The notes: generated by a model not told the origin, from the sequence alone. 64,000 nt of DNA from Bacteroidales bacterium (GCA_024413595.1 JAKSUC010000005.1:38117-102116), one strand, 5' to 3'. Counted from the first letter of the stretch, positions 38,631 to 48,007 are shown. A program made the numbers and translations.

Positions 38631-39084
38631 AATTAATAATGTCATTAAAATTGGGAATTCCGCTTAAAAATTCGTAACTTCCCGTCGAAAAATTTTTTTT
38701 CACACAGTAGGTATCTAATCCATTAGTCACAATTAAAAAAGGGGCATTAAAATGGATATTATATCTAGCAATTTGGTCAAAAGTATCTTGAGAAATTTTA
38801 ACCTCAGGAGCTTTACATTCAACCACAACCATAGCTTTAGCATCGCGATTATAAACAACAATATCGCTACGTTTAATGGTATTAAAAAGTTTTAACCCAT
38901 TTTCGGTGCGCATAAGACTTTGTGGAAAATTTTTATAATTGATTAAAAAATGTACGAAATGTTGTCTTACCCACTCTTCAGGAGTTAAAACAAGATATTT
39001 TTTTCGTATAATGTCAAAAATATATTTATTTTGTGGTTCGTTTTTGATAGTAAGCCTGCACGGCGGAAGATTTAGCTGTTGCAT
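38605..39084 (-). CDS. HsdR N-terminal-like PD-(D/E)XK nuclease domain protein (HSDR_N_2)
   Basis: Stand-alone restriction-endonuclease-fold domain of 159 residues. The catalytic triad pattern is visible: Asp in IKRSDIVVYNRD and the E-x-K of MVVVECKAPEV, with conserved PEEWVRQHFVHFLI upstream. The ATG at 39084 (MQQLNLPPCRLTIKNEPQ) is chosen; a longer frame to 39174 would add a hydrophobic leader overlapping the divergent amn gene and is not credible. No HsdM or HsdS gene is present, so this is not a type I restriction system. In Bacteroidota this protein is a conserved neighbour of holA and amn. Here it overlaps a helicase gene downstream. Its cellular role is unknown. Confidence 0.85.
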   Translation of the reverse strand: MQQLNLPPCRLTIKNEPQNKYIFDIIRKKYLVLTPEEWVRQHFVHFLINYKNFPQSLMRTENGLKLFNTIKRSDIVVYNRDAKAMVVVECKAPEVKISQDTFDQIARYNIHFNAPFLIVTNGLDTYCVKKNFSTGSYEFLSGIPNFNDIINYENNFSNK

Positions 39085-39134
39085 AATATTTAAAATCGAA
39101 ATCGATGCGAAAATAATAAAAAAACAATAAAAAA

Positions 39135-39905
39135 ATGAGAACAAAAGAAGAAATAGTAAATAATTGGCTTCCACGCTATACAGGACGAGAATTAGCTGAT
39201 TTTGATAAGCATATTTTGCTTACAAATTTTCAACATTATGTTGAATTATTTGCAAAAAGATATAATGTACCAATAGTAGGAGAAGATAAAATGATGCCAA
39301 ACGCATCAGCCGAAGGCATTACAATTATTAATTTTGGAATGGGAAGTCCCAATGCTGCAACAATAATGGATTTGTTAAGTGCTATCCACCCAGAAGCAGT
39401 TTTGTTTTTAGGAAAATGTGGAGGTTTAAAACGAATTAATCAATTGGGCGACTTGATATTACCAATAGCAGCAATTCGAGGAGAAGGAACAAGTAATGCA
39501 TATCTTCCACCTGAAGTTCCAGCATTGCCAGCATTTAATCTTCAGCGTGCTGTATCAGCAAAAGTGCGTGATACAGGAAGTGACTATTGGACAGGAACTG
39601 TTTACACAACAAATCGTCGTGTTTGGGAATGGGACGAAGATTTTAAAGAATATTTAAGATCTATTAGAACAATGGCTGTTGACATGGAAACAGCTACTTT
39701 ATTTACTGTTGGATTTAAAAACCAAATACCAACAGGAGCACTTTTATTAGTATCTGATCAACCTATGATTTCGTCAGGAGTAAAAACTCGAGAAAGTGAC
39801 AATAAAGTAACTGTTAATTATGTTGATAAACATCTTAATGTTGGAATTGACTCTTTAAAAGAAATTATCAACAATTGTCAGAGCGTTAAACATTTAAGAT
39901 TTTAA
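39135..39905 (+). CDS. amn: AMP nucleosidase
   Basis: Nucleoside phosphorylase-fold enzyme of 256 residues that hydrolyses AMP to adenine and ribose 5-phosphate. It is the short Bacteroidota form lacking the N-terminal regulatory domain of E. coli Amn. Visible: TIINFGMGSPNAATIMDLL, VLFLGKCGGLKR (phosphate/ribose site), AIRGEGTSNAYLPPEVPALP, and the catalytic AVDMETATLF, followed by LLVSDQPM. It is divergent from the HsdR-N gene with only 50 bases between, and holA follows 69 bases downstream. Confidence 0.93.
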   Translation: MRTKEEIVNNWLPRYTGRELADFDKHILLTNFQHYVELFAKRYNVPIVGEDKMMPNASAEGITIINFGMGSPNAATIMDLLSAIHPEAVLFLGKCGGLKRINQLGDLILPIAAIRGEGTSNAYLPPEVPALPAFNLQRAVSAKVRDTGSDYWTGTVYTTNRRVWEWDEDFKEYLRSIRTMAVDMETATLFTVGFKNQIPTGALLLVSDQPMISSGVKTRESDNKVTVNYVDKHLNVGIDSLKEIINNCQSVKHLRF

Positions 39906-39974
39906 TTGAATAAAATAATTAGAGTTTTATTGGATAAAATAAAAATCAATTAAATTTTTAATTCTAAATTAAAA

Positions 39975-40982
39975 ATGGCAGCAGCAACATACGAAAGTAT
40001 ATTAGAAGATTTAAAAGCCAAAAAATATGCACAAGTATATCTATTACAAGGAGATGAACCATATTTTATTGACCAAATATCACAATATATCGAAAAAAAT
40101 GTATTAACTGATGATGAAAAAGTATTTAATCAAACAGTAGTATATGGAAAAGATATTGACGTTCCAAATTTAGATACACTTGCCAAAAGATTTCCATTAA
40201 TGGCAAAATATCAAGTAGTTGTTGTAAAAGAAGCGCAAGACATAAAAAAAATAGAAGATTTGGTTTATTATGTTCAAAAACCACAAAAATCAACAATTTT
40301 GGTTTTAAATTATAAATACAAAGAACTAGATAAACGTAAAAAATTAGCATCAGAAATTGAAAAACAAGGAGTATTATTTACATCCAAAAAACTCTATGAC
40401 AATAAAATACCACCTTGGACAGAAGGATACGTTAAAAGTCAAGGACTTACAATAGATCCAATAGCCTTAAAATTATTAACAGATTATTTAGGAAACGATC
40501 TTGCCAAAATAGCAAACGAAGTTGATAAATTGGCAATAGCGTTACCTAAAAATGCAAAAATAACCAGTACTGATATTCAAAATAATGTAGGAATAAGCAA
40601 AGATTACAACAATTTTGAACTTCAAAACGCAATAGGAAGTGGAGATGTTTTAAAAGCAGCAAGAATAGTAGATCATTTTTCAAAAAATCAAAAAGATAAT
40701 CCATTAGTATTAACCATAACAGCATTATATGGATATTTTTGCAAATTATTGATTTATAATCAACATATTCGAGATGATTCAAAAACACAAGCCGCAGCAT
40801 TAGGAGTAAGTCCATATTTTTTAAAAGATTATTCCAATGCACAAAAAAGATTTCCTATACAAAAAACAATAAGAGCCATTTCTTTATTACATGAATATGA
40901 CTTAAAAAGTAAAGGAGTAGGCAATGTTTCAACTGATTCCGGGGCACTTTTACAAGAGTTAGTTTACAAAATTATGCATTAA
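39975..40982 (+). CDS. holA: DNA polymerase III subunit delta
   Basis: Clamp-loader subunit of 335 residues that opens the beta clamp. The N-terminal LLQGDEPYFIDQISQYIEKNVL is the HolA signature. Degenerate AAA+ domains follow (KYQVVVVKEAQDI; TILVLNYKYKELDKR), as does the collar domain with LGNDLAKIANEVDKLAIAL near 175-194 and ALYGYFCKLL near 256. The C-terminus DSGALLQELVYKIM is typical. It follows amn, an arrangement common in the phylum. Confidence 0.92.
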   Translation: MAAATYESILEDLKAKKYAQVYLLQGDEPYFIDQISQYIEKNVLTDDEKVFNQTVVYGKDIDVPNLDTLAKRFPLMAKYQVVVVKEAQDIKKIEDLVYYVQKPQKSTILVLNYKYKELDKRKKLASEIEKQGVLFTSKKLYDNKIPPWTEGYVKSQGLTIDPIALKLLTDYLGNDLAKIANEVDKLAIALPKNAKITSTDIQNNVGISKDYNNFELQNAIGSGDVLKAARIVDHFSKNQKDNPLVLTITALYGYFCKLLIYNQHIRDDSKTQAAALGVSPYFLKDYSNAQKRFPIQKTIRAISLLHEYDLKSKGVGNVSTDSGALLQELVYKIMH

Positions 40983-41003
40983 AAAAATTTTTTTGTAAAA
41001 AAA

Positions 41004-41035
41004 TTTGCAAATGGCGTATTTGTTGCGTAACTTTA
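41004..41035 (+). promoter_or_regulatory. Candidate promoter of the HAMP-GAF-PAS gene
   Basis: TTTG at 41004-41007, a 20-base spacer, and TAACTTTA at 41028-41035 (one mismatch to TAnnTTTG), 63 bases before the ATG. Confidence 0.4.
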
Positions 41036-41098
41036 AGAGTTGATTTTTGTCAGCAAAATGGCTATTTATTTGACAACCAATTAAAAAAGATATATAAG

Positions 41099-43234
41099 AT
41101 GAAATCACGCTTTCATTTTACAGTTAGACTCAAACTTATTTTGGGTTTTGGAATTTTGGCTATTATAGTAATTTCAATATTTTCTTGGTTGATTTCTAAT
41201 CAAAAAGAAAATACATATTCTATAAATCGTAATATAGAAGTCGAATATCCATCAATACAATATACCAAAGAATTAAAAGACAATATTGTACAAACATATG
41301 GTCTTATAGAAAAATTGTTGTTTTATTCTGATACCTTAAAAAATAACATTCGTAAAGAAATAAGTGAATGCATGAGAGAAAAATATGATAATATAGAAAA
41401 GCCTTTATCAGATTTTTCTTCTAATGATATTTGGACCGAAAATGTCAAATCTCAATATTCTAAAGCCATTGATGCAATTTCTATTCTAAAATCAAATGAA
41501 TATGAGTTGTTAGATTTGCTTGACGAAGTTGAACCTAGTCAATTTAACGAAATTAAAGCTAATTTTAAAGATAGTAATGTTTCTATTTCTTATAAAAGTG
41601 CTATTACTCAAGTTGATATATTAATAGATCTTGTAAATAATATTTTTGTTGAAAATAATAAATTATTATATAATAATTCACTCCAATCAAAAAATTATTT
41701 AGTAATAGGTTTGATATCATTGATAATTTTGATGATTATTGTTGAAATTATAATGAGTATCAATTTAATCTCACCAATAAATTATATAAGATGGGTAATA
41801 GCCAAAATAAGCGAAGGAGTTTTGCCAAACATTAATCAAGAAAATAGACATGACGAAATTGGACAAATGACCGAAGCATTAAATACTTTGGTTGCAAATT
41901 TAAAAGAAACTTCGCAGTTTGCTATCAAAATTGGAGAAGGTGATTTTGCTAGTGAATTTAAACCCAAAAGTAAAAATGACGTGTTGGCAAACTCATTGTT
42001 AGTGATGCGTGACAACCTTATTAAAGCAGATAAAGATGCAGAACAACGAAAAATTGAAACAGATCAACGTAACTGGGCATCAAGAGGTTTAGCTGAATTT
42101 AACGAATTGCTTAGAAACGTAGGTGACGATATGCAAATACTTTCAAATCGAGTTATTGAGAAACTTGTTCGTTATCTTGAAGCAAATTTAGGAGGAATTT
42201 ATATTGTTAACGATGCTGATTCAAAAGACATTCACTTAGAGTTGACAGCTTTTTATGCTTTTGATAGATTAAAATACCAAAAACGTAGAATTGAGATTGG
42301 AGAAAATCTTGTTGGACAATGTTTTAGAGAAAATGAAACTGTATATTTAACCGAATTGCCCAAAGGATATGTTCATATAAATAGTGGGTTAGGAGAGGAT
42401 GATCCTAAATGTTTGGTTATTGTTCCATTAAAAGTTAACGCTGAAACTTATGGTATTGTAGAACTTGCATCTTTCAAAATTATTGAAAAATATCAAGTTG
42501 AGTTTATCGAAAAAATTGGAGAAACTATTGCTTCTACAATAGCAAATGTTAAAATAAACATGAATACAGCAAAACTACTTGAAGAATCGTCTGAAAAATC
42601 AGAACGACTTGCACAACAAGAAGCTGAAGTTCATAAAAATATTGAAAATCTTAAAGCTCAAATTGAAAGTTTGCAAGAAATCAATAAGAATGAAAATATC
42701 AAGTATCAAAAACTTCATGATGATTATGAAAATCAAACAGAAACTAGTCAAGCTACAATTCAAAAACTTAACGAAAAATCAGAACAATATAATCAACAAG
42801 CCAAAAAGTTGGAATTTATACTAAATAATTCGGCTGGTTATTATGAATTAGATGCACAAGGTATTTTCCTTACTGCAAATCATAGATTTTTAAGTGATGT
42901 TGAAATTGCGATATCAGACATTGAAGGAAAAGATATTCGCACTTTTATGCCTAATGAACAAGATGTTGAAAAGTTTAATCACTTAATGAATCATCTTCAA
43001 GAAGGACTTGTTAGAGCACAAGTAAATAATTATACTTTTAATAATAAAGAATATCATTTTAGCGAAATTTATACTCCTATTCGTGACGAATATAATGTTT
43101 TAACAAGTGTTATTGTTATTTCTAAAAATATTACAGAAAATATTAATCATCTAAACGATTTAACACGACAAATTGCTGAATTAAAATCCGAAAATGAATT
43201 ATTAGAAGAAAGACTTGCAAAGTCTAACAAATAA
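41099..43234 (+). CDS. Membrane sensor: four-helix/HAMP/GAF/coiled-coil/PAS protein without kinase domain
   Basis: 711 residues. A first membrane helix (LKLILGFGILAIIVISIFSWLI, about 11-32), a periplasmic helical sensor of about 165 residues, a second membrane helix (about 200-222), HAMP (LISPINYIRWVIAKISEGVL onward), a GAF domain (about 340-475, GGIYIVND to VELASFKI), a long coiled coil (about 490-575), and a PAS domain (about 577-685, LNNSAGYYELDAQGIFLTANHRF with an ISKNITE end), then a short coiled coil. No histidine-kinase, GGDEF, guanylate cyclase, MCP or SpoIIE output is present, and the stop is followed at once by a terminator. It must therefore signal through a protein partner. Neighbours give no hint. 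Confidence 0.85.
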   Translation: MKSRFHFTVRLKLILGFGILAIIVISIFSWLISNQKENTYSINRNIEVEYPSIQYTKELKDNIVQTYGLIEKLLFYSDTLKNNIRKEISECMREKYDNIEKPLSDFSSNDIWTENVKSQYSKAIDAISILKSNEYELLDLLDEVEPSQFNEIKANFKDSNVSISYKSAITQVDILIDLVNNIFVENNKLLYNNSLQSKNYLVIGLISLIILMIIVEIIMSINLISPINYIRWVIAKISEGVLPNINQENRHDEIGQMTEALNTLVANLKETSQFAIKIGEGDFASEFKPKSKNDVLANSLLVMRDNLIKADKDAEQRKIETDQRNWASRGLAEFNELLRNVGDDMQILSNRVIEKLVRYLEANLGGIYIVNDADSKDIHLELTAFYAFDRLKYQKRRIEIGENLVGQCFRENETVYLTELPKGYVHINSGLGEDDPKCLVIVPLKVNAETYGIVELASFKIIEKYQVEFIEKIGETIASTIANVKINMNTAKLLEESSEKSERLAQQEAEVHKNIENLKAQIESLQEINKNENIKYQKLHDDYENQTETSQATIQKLNEKSEQYNQQAKKLEFILNNSAGYYELDAQGIFLTANHRFLSDVEIAISDIEGKDIRTFMPNEQDVEKFNHLMNHLQEGLVRAQVNNYTFNNKEYHFSEIYTPIRDEYNVLTSVIVISKNITENINHLNDLTRQIAELKSENELLEERLAKSNK

Positions 43235-43250
43235 AAATATTAAATTATAA

Positions 43251-43278
43251 AAAAAACGCCGTAAATGGCGTTTTTTTT
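43251..43278 (+). terminator. Terminator after the HAMP-GAF-PAS gene
   Basis: AAAACGCC / GGCGTTTT around a short loop, with a T run after. It covers the in-frame ATG at 43265, so that ATG is not the start of the next gene. Confidence 0.85.
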
Positions 43279-43309
43279 ATATATATTAAATATCAAAATT
43301 ATAGATTTT

Positions 43310-45061
43310 ATGAAATATACTTTTCTAATTTTAATGATGCTAAATATTTATACATTAGCATTTTCTCAAAGCGAACATATTGTTCAATATTACGACAAAA
43401 CTGATATCAAAGAAAGCGAAGGTGATTTTTTAGGTGGTCATCCTAATGGAAGATGGAAATATTATGATACTAAAGGCAGAGTTTATAAAGAAGTAGATTT
43501 TTTTATGGGTGCCATTCAAGGTAGAGTTGCTTATTATTATGAAAATGGTAAATTAAAAAACGAAGGAAATATTATTTCTGGAAAAATTCAAGGTGATTAT
43601 ATAGAATATTTTCAAGATGGAACGGTCTCTGCTAAAGGTAAATATAAAGATGGTTATCAAGATTCTATTTGGAATTATTACAATATTTTAGGTCGTTTAG
43701 TTTTGGTAAAAAAATTTGTTAATAACAATGAATTTGTTGAACAAGCATATACAAATACTGGCGAACAATTAGTAAAAGAAGGCAATGGAATTTATACATC
43801 TTATTATAGTGATGAAAAAACAATAAGAGAACAAGGTGAATATAAAAACGGATTAAAACAAGGAGAATGGAAATCATATTATAATAATGGAAAATTAGCT
43901 AGTAAATCTAATTATAAAGATGGAAAATTAGTTGGCACACGATTATCATACTTTGAAAATGGAAATAAACGAAGTATTGAAAATATAGAAAATGGAATAG
44001 TTACATTTTGGTTTGAAAATGGCTTGTGTCAAAGCGAAGGACGTATGAAAAATAGCAATCGTGATAGTATATGGACATTTTGGAACGAAAATGGACAAGT
44101 AATTTCACAAGGATTGTTTAGTAATGGTTTAAAAGAAGGACTTCATTTAGGTTTTTTTACAGATGGTAGAAAAGAGTCTGAAATAAATTATAAAAATGGC
44201 AAAAAAAATGGTCATGCTATTTGGTATCGAACAGATACCACAGCTACTGATCCCAAAACTATAGTAAAACATTTTGAAGGAGAATTTATAGATGATATTC
44301 AAACTGGACATTGGATATATTATCAAATAAAAGGACAAAAAGGAAACGAAGGAGAATATCTTGACAACAAAATGACAGGTCTTTGGACATGGTATTTTGA
44401 AGATGGTTCTATTTGGAAAACTGCATATTATAAAAATGGAGAAAAAAATGGACCTTATTCAATAAATTATGACAACGGAAACCTATTTTATAAAGGTGTA
44501 TTTGTAAACAATAAAGAAGAAGGATATTGGGAAAGATTTCATGAAAATGGGAAACCCGAAATATCAGGATGTTTTCATAATGGATTGATGGATAGCACAT
44601 GGAAAGCTTGGTTTGATAATGGAATACCAAGATACGAAATCAATTATAAAAACAATTTAAAAGAAGGAGTTGTAACATATTACGATGAAACAGGACGCAA
44701 AACAATGATTGAAACTTACAAAGAAGGACTTCATCATGGACGTTTTATTGAATATTGTGAAACAGGAATTGCTGTTATAGAAGGACAATATTTAGAAGAA
44801 AAAAAAGAAGGAGTTTGGACGTATCGACAAGCTGATGGAAAAACAATAAGAAAAGAAGAATATAAAGACGGTAGACCATCAGGAACATGGCAAGAATTAT
44901 ATCCAAATGGAAGACTTCAAAGCGAAAAAAGTTATAACAAAAATGGAGTTTTAGAAGGAAAATTTACAAAATATGAACGTTCTGGAAAAATAACATATCA
45001 AGCAGAATATAAAAATGGTCGACTAGTAAAAGTGTTATACCAAGCAGGCGGAGGAATGTAA
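43310..45061 (+). CDS. Secreted MORN-type / YwqK-family repeat protein
   Basis: 583 residues made almost wholly of MORN-like repeats of the YwqK (formerly toxin-antitoxin antitoxin) type, about 23 residues each, with the pattern G-x-W-x-x-Y-x-x-x-G-x-L-x-x-x-x-x-Y-K-x-G (for example QGEWKSYYNNGKLASKSNYK and SGTWQELYPNGRLQSEKSYN). About twenty repeats are visible. The start at 43310 gives a signal peptide MKYTFLILMMLNIYTLAFSQ, so it is exported. Family members in Bacteroidota have no proven function; binding of surface or membrane components is a guess. A small hairpin follows the gene. Confidence 0.88.
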   Translation: MKYTFLILMMLNIYTLAFSQSEHIVQYYDKTDIKESEGDFLGGHPNGRWKYYDTKGRVYKEVDFFMGAIQGRVAYYYENGKLKNEGNIISGKIQGDYIEYFQDGTVSAKGKYKDGYQDSIWNYYNILGRLVLVKKFVNNNEFVEQAYTNTGEQLVKEGNGIYTSYYSDEKTIREQGEYKNGLKQGEWKSYYNNGKLASKSNYKDGKLVGTRLSYFENGNKRSIENIENGIVTFWFENGLCQSEGRMKNSNRDSIWTFWNENGQVISQGLFSNGLKEGLHLGFFTDGRKESEINYKNGKKNGHAIWYRTDTTATDPKTIVKHFEGEFIDDIQTGHWIYYQIKGQKGNEGEYLDNKMTGLWTWYFEDGSIWKTAYYKNGEKNGPYSINYDNGNLFYKGVFVNNKEEGYWERFHENGKPEISGCFHNGLMDSTWKAWFDNGIPRYEINYKNNLKEGVVTYYDETGRKTMIETYKEGLHHGRFIEYCETGIAVIEGQYLEEKKEGVWTYRQADGKTIRKEEYKDGRPSGTWQELYPNGRLQSEKSYNKNGVLEGKFTKYERSGKITYQAEYKNGRLVKVLYQAGGGM

Positions 45062-45062
45062 A

Positions 45063-45081
45063 AAATAGCAAATTGCTATTT
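45063..45081 (+). terminator. Weak hairpin after the MORN-repeat gene
   Basis: AAATAGC / GCTATTT with a 5-base loop immediately after the stop. The T-rich tail is short. Confidence 0.45.
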
Positions 45082-45097
45082 ATTTCAAATAAAATTA

Positions 45098-45105
45098 TAA
45101 ATTTG
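45098..45105 (+). promoter_or_regulatory. -7 box of cmk-ispH
   Basis: TAAATTTG followed by CACC, 69 bases before the cmk ATG. Confidence 0.6.
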
Positions 45106-45174
45106 CACCGGTTTTAGATAAAAAAAATAAATTAAACCATTGCTATTATATTTATAGTAAAGAAATTAATTAAA

Positions 45175-45882
45175 ATGAAAACCATAAAAATAGCCATTGA
45201 CGGATATTCATCATGTGGCAAAAGTACATTAGCAAAATCACTTGCCACAGAATTAAAGTTTCTCTATATAGATAGTGGAGCAATGTATCGAGCAATAACA
45301 TTCTATGCTTTAAAAAATGGAATAATAGATCGTTCGAATACACCTGATTTAGAGTTACTAAAAGAAAGTTTAAAAAAAATAGACATTAGATTTCAACGTA
45401 TGCCTAAAGGAAATATGCATACAATATTAAATGGCGTTGACGTTGAAAATAATATTCGTTCATTTGGAGTTTCAAAAAGTGTAAGTACCATAAGTGCAAT
45501 AGATTTTGTACGAACCGAAATGGTAAATCTTCAACGAAAATTATCAGAAAACGATTCAGTAGTAATGGATGGACGCGATATAGGAACCGTAGTGTTTCCT
45601 GATGCAGATTTAAAAATATTTGTAACGGCTTCGCCAGAAGTAAGAGCACAACGAAGATATGACGAATTGATTGCCAAAGGAGAAGAAGATATTTCATTTG
45701 AAGAAATATTCGAAAATCTAAAATCTCGCGACAAAATAGATACAACAAGAGCCGTTTCTCCATTAAAAAAAGCAGAAGACGCAGTTTTACTCGACAATTC
45801 AGAGATGACTATCAAAGAACAATTTGAATATGCCTTAAATCTTGTAAAACAACTTGATGCTTATAAAGATTTAACAAAATAA
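45175..45882 (+). CDS. cmk: Cytidylate kinase
   Basis: P-loop nucleotide kinase of 235 residues that phosphorylates CMP and dCMP. Walker A is GYSSCGKSTLAK (residues 10-21). FLYIDSGAMYRAITFYAL binds the substrate, MDGRDIGTVVFPDADLKIFV is the Cmk signature, and RAQRRYDELIAKGE is the lid. It starts the cmk-ispH pair, with 21 bases before ispH; this pairing is common in bacteria. Confidence 0.96.
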   Translation: MKTIKIAIDGYSSCGKSTLAKSLATELKFLYIDSGAMYRAITFYALKNGIIDRSNTPDLELLKESLKKIDIRFQRMPKGNMHTILNGVDVENNIRSFGVSKSVSTISAIDFVRTEMVNLQRKLSENDSVVMDGRDIGTVVFPDADLKIFVTASPEVRAQRRYDELIAKGEEDISFEEIFENLKSRDKIDTTRAVSPLKKAEDAVLLDNSEMTIKEQFEYALNLVKQLDAYKDLTK

Positions 45883-45903
45883 ACAAAAAGTATTTTTGGC
45901 TGA

Positions 45904-46791
45904 ATGATAACCAATATTGATATCAACGCAGGTTTTTGTTTTGGAGTAACCAATGCTATAAAAAAAGCCGAAGCAGAAATTTCAGAAAAAGGAATTTTAC
46001 TTTGTTTAGGAGAAATGGTTCATAATCAAGAAGAAACCAAACGTCTTTCAGATTTAGGTTTAAAAACAATATCATATCAAGAATTTAATAAAATAACAAA
46101 TTCAACCGTATTGTTTAGAGCGCATGGAGAGCCTCCTAAAACATATCAAATAGCTGAAAAAAACAATATTAATATAATAGATGCTACATGTCCAATAGTA
46201 TTGCGACTTCATAAAATTATACATGAAAATGCACTTAAATATCCCAATGCACAAACAATAATATTTGGGAAAAAAGATCATGCAGAAGTTGTAGGATTAG
46301 TAGGACAAGTAGAAAAAGCAAAAGTAATATCATCAGAAGACGAAATTGATAAAATAGATTATTCAACAGATTTGTTGTTATACTCACAAACCACGATGAA
46401 TAGTTCAACCTATGATTCAATATCACAATCAATTTCAAACAAACTATCACAAAAAAATCCTACAGCTAAATTATTAAAATTTGATACAGTTTGTCGTTCA
46501 GTAGCAGCGCGAGTAAATAATTTAGAAGAATATGTAAAAAAATATGATTCAGTATTGTTTGTGGCAGGAGCAAATAGTAGCAATGGGAAATATCTATTTT
46601 CAGCATGTCAAAAAGCCAATCCACGAACATATTATATAGCCAATAAAAATGATTTTACCCCAGAAATGTTTCAAAATGTCGAAACATTAGGAATAACAGG
46701 AGCAACATCAACACCAAAATGGCTTTTACAAGACATAGAGCAAAATGCAATAGTATTTGCCGAAAAAATAAATGTTAAAAAGTTAAATTAA
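45904..46791 (+). CDS. ispH: 4-hydroxy-3-methylbut-2-enyl diphosphate reductase (LytB/IspH)
   Basis: Last enzyme of the MEP isoprenoid pathway, an iron-sulfur reductase making IPP and DMAPP (295 residues). The three cluster cysteines are in GFCFGVTNAI (Cys12), DATCPIVLRLH (about 96) and DTVCRSVAARV (about 197). The substrate residues appear in FRAHGEPP, QTTMNSSTYD and GANSSNGKYL, and GITGATSTPKWLLQDI closes the fold. Its products feed polyprenyl synthesis, the substrates of UbiA enzymes such as that at the window start. Second gene of the cmk operon. Confidence 0.96.
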   Translation: MITNIDINAGFCFGVTNAIKKAEAEISEKGILLCLGEMVHNQEETKRLSDLGLKTISYQEFNKITNSTVLFRAHGEPPKTYQIAEKNNINIIDATCPIVLRLHKIIHENALKYPNAQTIIFGKKDHAEVVGLVGQVEKAKVISSEDEIDKIDYSTDLLLYSQTTMNSSTYDSISQSISNKLSQKNPTAKLLKFDTVCRSVAARVNNLEEYVKKYDSVLFVAGANSSNGKYLFSACQKANPRTYYIANKNDFTPEMFQNVETLGITGATSTPKWLLQDIEQNAIVFAEKINVKKLN

Positions 46792-46856
46792 GTTAAATAG
46801 TAAGCGCAAACAATTCAATTTTTTTACTACTTGTATTTTTATATGAATGTTATTTA

Positions 46857-46864
46857 TATTTTTG
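46857..46864 (+). promoter_or_regulatory. -7 box of gpsA
   Basis: TATTTTTG followed by CGTAAC, 25 bases before the ATG. A TTG at 46831-46833 is a possible -33 element, with a rather long spacer. Confidence 0.55.
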
Positions 46865-46889
46865 CGTAACTATTAAAAGATAGACATAC

Positions 46890-47897
46890 ATGTGCGGACA
46901 ACATAGAATAGCAGTTGTGGGCGGCGGAAGTTGGGCCACAGCCATAGTAAGTGTTTTAACAAACAATGTAAAAGAAGGTAACAAGATAAATTGGTATCTT
47001 CGCAAAAAAGAGCATATAGATTATGCTCAAAAACATGGACAAAATCCTAAATACTTGAATTCTTTGATTCTTGATACAGCAAAAATCGAATTTTTCAACG
47101 ATTTAGATTTAATAATTAACAATTCTGACATTGTTATATTTGCCGTTCCATCTGCATTTATCGAAAGTACAATGGAACAATTTAAAGGAACATTAGAAAA
47201 TCATATAGTAGTTTCGGCTATAAAAGGTATGATTCCTGATAAAAATATATTAATGGCAGACTTTTTCCATGAAAAATATAATGTTGACCTTAATAATAAA
47301 TTTGGCGTTTTAGCAGGTCCATGTCATGCAGAAGAAGTTGCATTACAACGTCTTTCGTATTTAACAGTTGCATCACAATCTTTATCAACAGCAGAAGAAA
47401 TTGCAAATTGTCTAGAATGTAAATATCTAAAAACATCAATAACCGACGATATATACGGAACAGAATATGCAGCTGTTCTTAAAAACATATTTGCTATAGC
47501 AGCAGGAATGTGTCAAGGTTTGGGTTATGGTGATAATTTTCAAGCTGTATTGATTTCTAATGCAGTTAGAGAGATGAAACGTTTTGTTGATACAGTACAT
47601 CCTATAAATCGAGATATCAAAACTTCAGCTTATTTAGGTGATTTATTAGTTACAGCATATTCAAAATTTAGTAGAAATAGAACTTTAGGCGTTATGCTTG
47701 GACAAGGATATTCTTTACAAGCTGCAATGTTAGAAATGAAAATGGTTGCTGAAGGTTTTTATGGTAGTAAATGTATTTTTGAAACCAACAAACAATATAA
47801 TATAGATTTACCTATTTGTAATGCAGTTTACAATGTTATACATCAAGGCAAACCTGTTGGGTTTGAAATTAAATTATTGATAGATAAAATTAGGTAA
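46890..47897 (+). CDS. gpsA: NAD(P)H-dependent glycerol-3-phosphate dehydrogenase
   Basis: Makes sn-glycerol 3-phosphate from dihydroxyacetone phosphate for phospholipids (335 residues). The Rossmann motif is VVGGGSWATAIVSVL (about 9-23). VVSAIKGMI, FGVLAGPCHAEEVA and the catalytic Lys in TEYAAVLKNIFAIAAGMCQGL are present, as is SNAVREMKRF. The gene has its own promoter and a strong terminator. The next gene, an acyltransferase, uses the product or its acylated form, so the two belong to one pathway though not one transcript. Confidence 0.95.
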   Translation: MCGQHRIAVVGGGSWATAIVSVLTNNVKEGNKINWYLRKKEHIDYAQKHGQNPKYLNSLILDTAKIEFFNDLDLIINNSDIVIFAVPSAFIESTMEQFKGTLENHIVVSAIKGMIPDKNILMADFFHEKYNVDLNNKFGVLAGPCHAEEVALQRLSYLTVASQSLSTAEEIANCLECKYLKTSITDDIYGTEYAAVLKNIFAIAAGMCQGLGYGDNFQAVLISNAVREMKRFVDTVHPINRDIKTSAYLGDLLVTAYSKFSRNRTLGVMLGQGYSLQAAMLEMKMVAEGFYGSKCIFETNKQYNIDLPICNAVYNVIHQGKPVGFEIKLLIDKIR

Positions 47898-47922
47898 AAG
47901 ATTAGTTTTTATAAATAAAAAA

Positions 47923-47979
47923 AAATACCCCCGTAAATTTTTTATGAAGTTCTACATAAAAAAATATGCGGGGGTATTT
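47923..47979 (+). terminator. Long terminator hairpin of gpsA
   Basis: AAATACCCCCG (47923-47933) pairs with CGGGGGTATTT (47969-47979). The loop itself can extend the stem (AAATTTTTTATG with CATAAAAAAATAT). Confidence 0.85.
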
Positions 47980-48007
47980 ATTTAATCAAAAATGTTTTGT
48001 AATTAAA

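Noticed and set aside
38605..39174. Type I restriction-modification system from the HsdR-like domain
   Set aside because: No HsdM or HsdS and no helicase domain in the same chain; the domain is a known stand-alone neighbour of holA in the phylum.
43265..43309. ATG at 43265 as start of the MORN-repeat protein
   Set aside because: It lies inside the upstream gene's terminator hairpin; the ATG at 43310 gives the signal peptide.
43310..45061. Toxin-antitoxin antitoxin (the name often given to YwqK repeats)
   Set aside because: The protein has a signal peptide and about twenty repeats and no toxin gene beside it; the antitoxin label is not supported.
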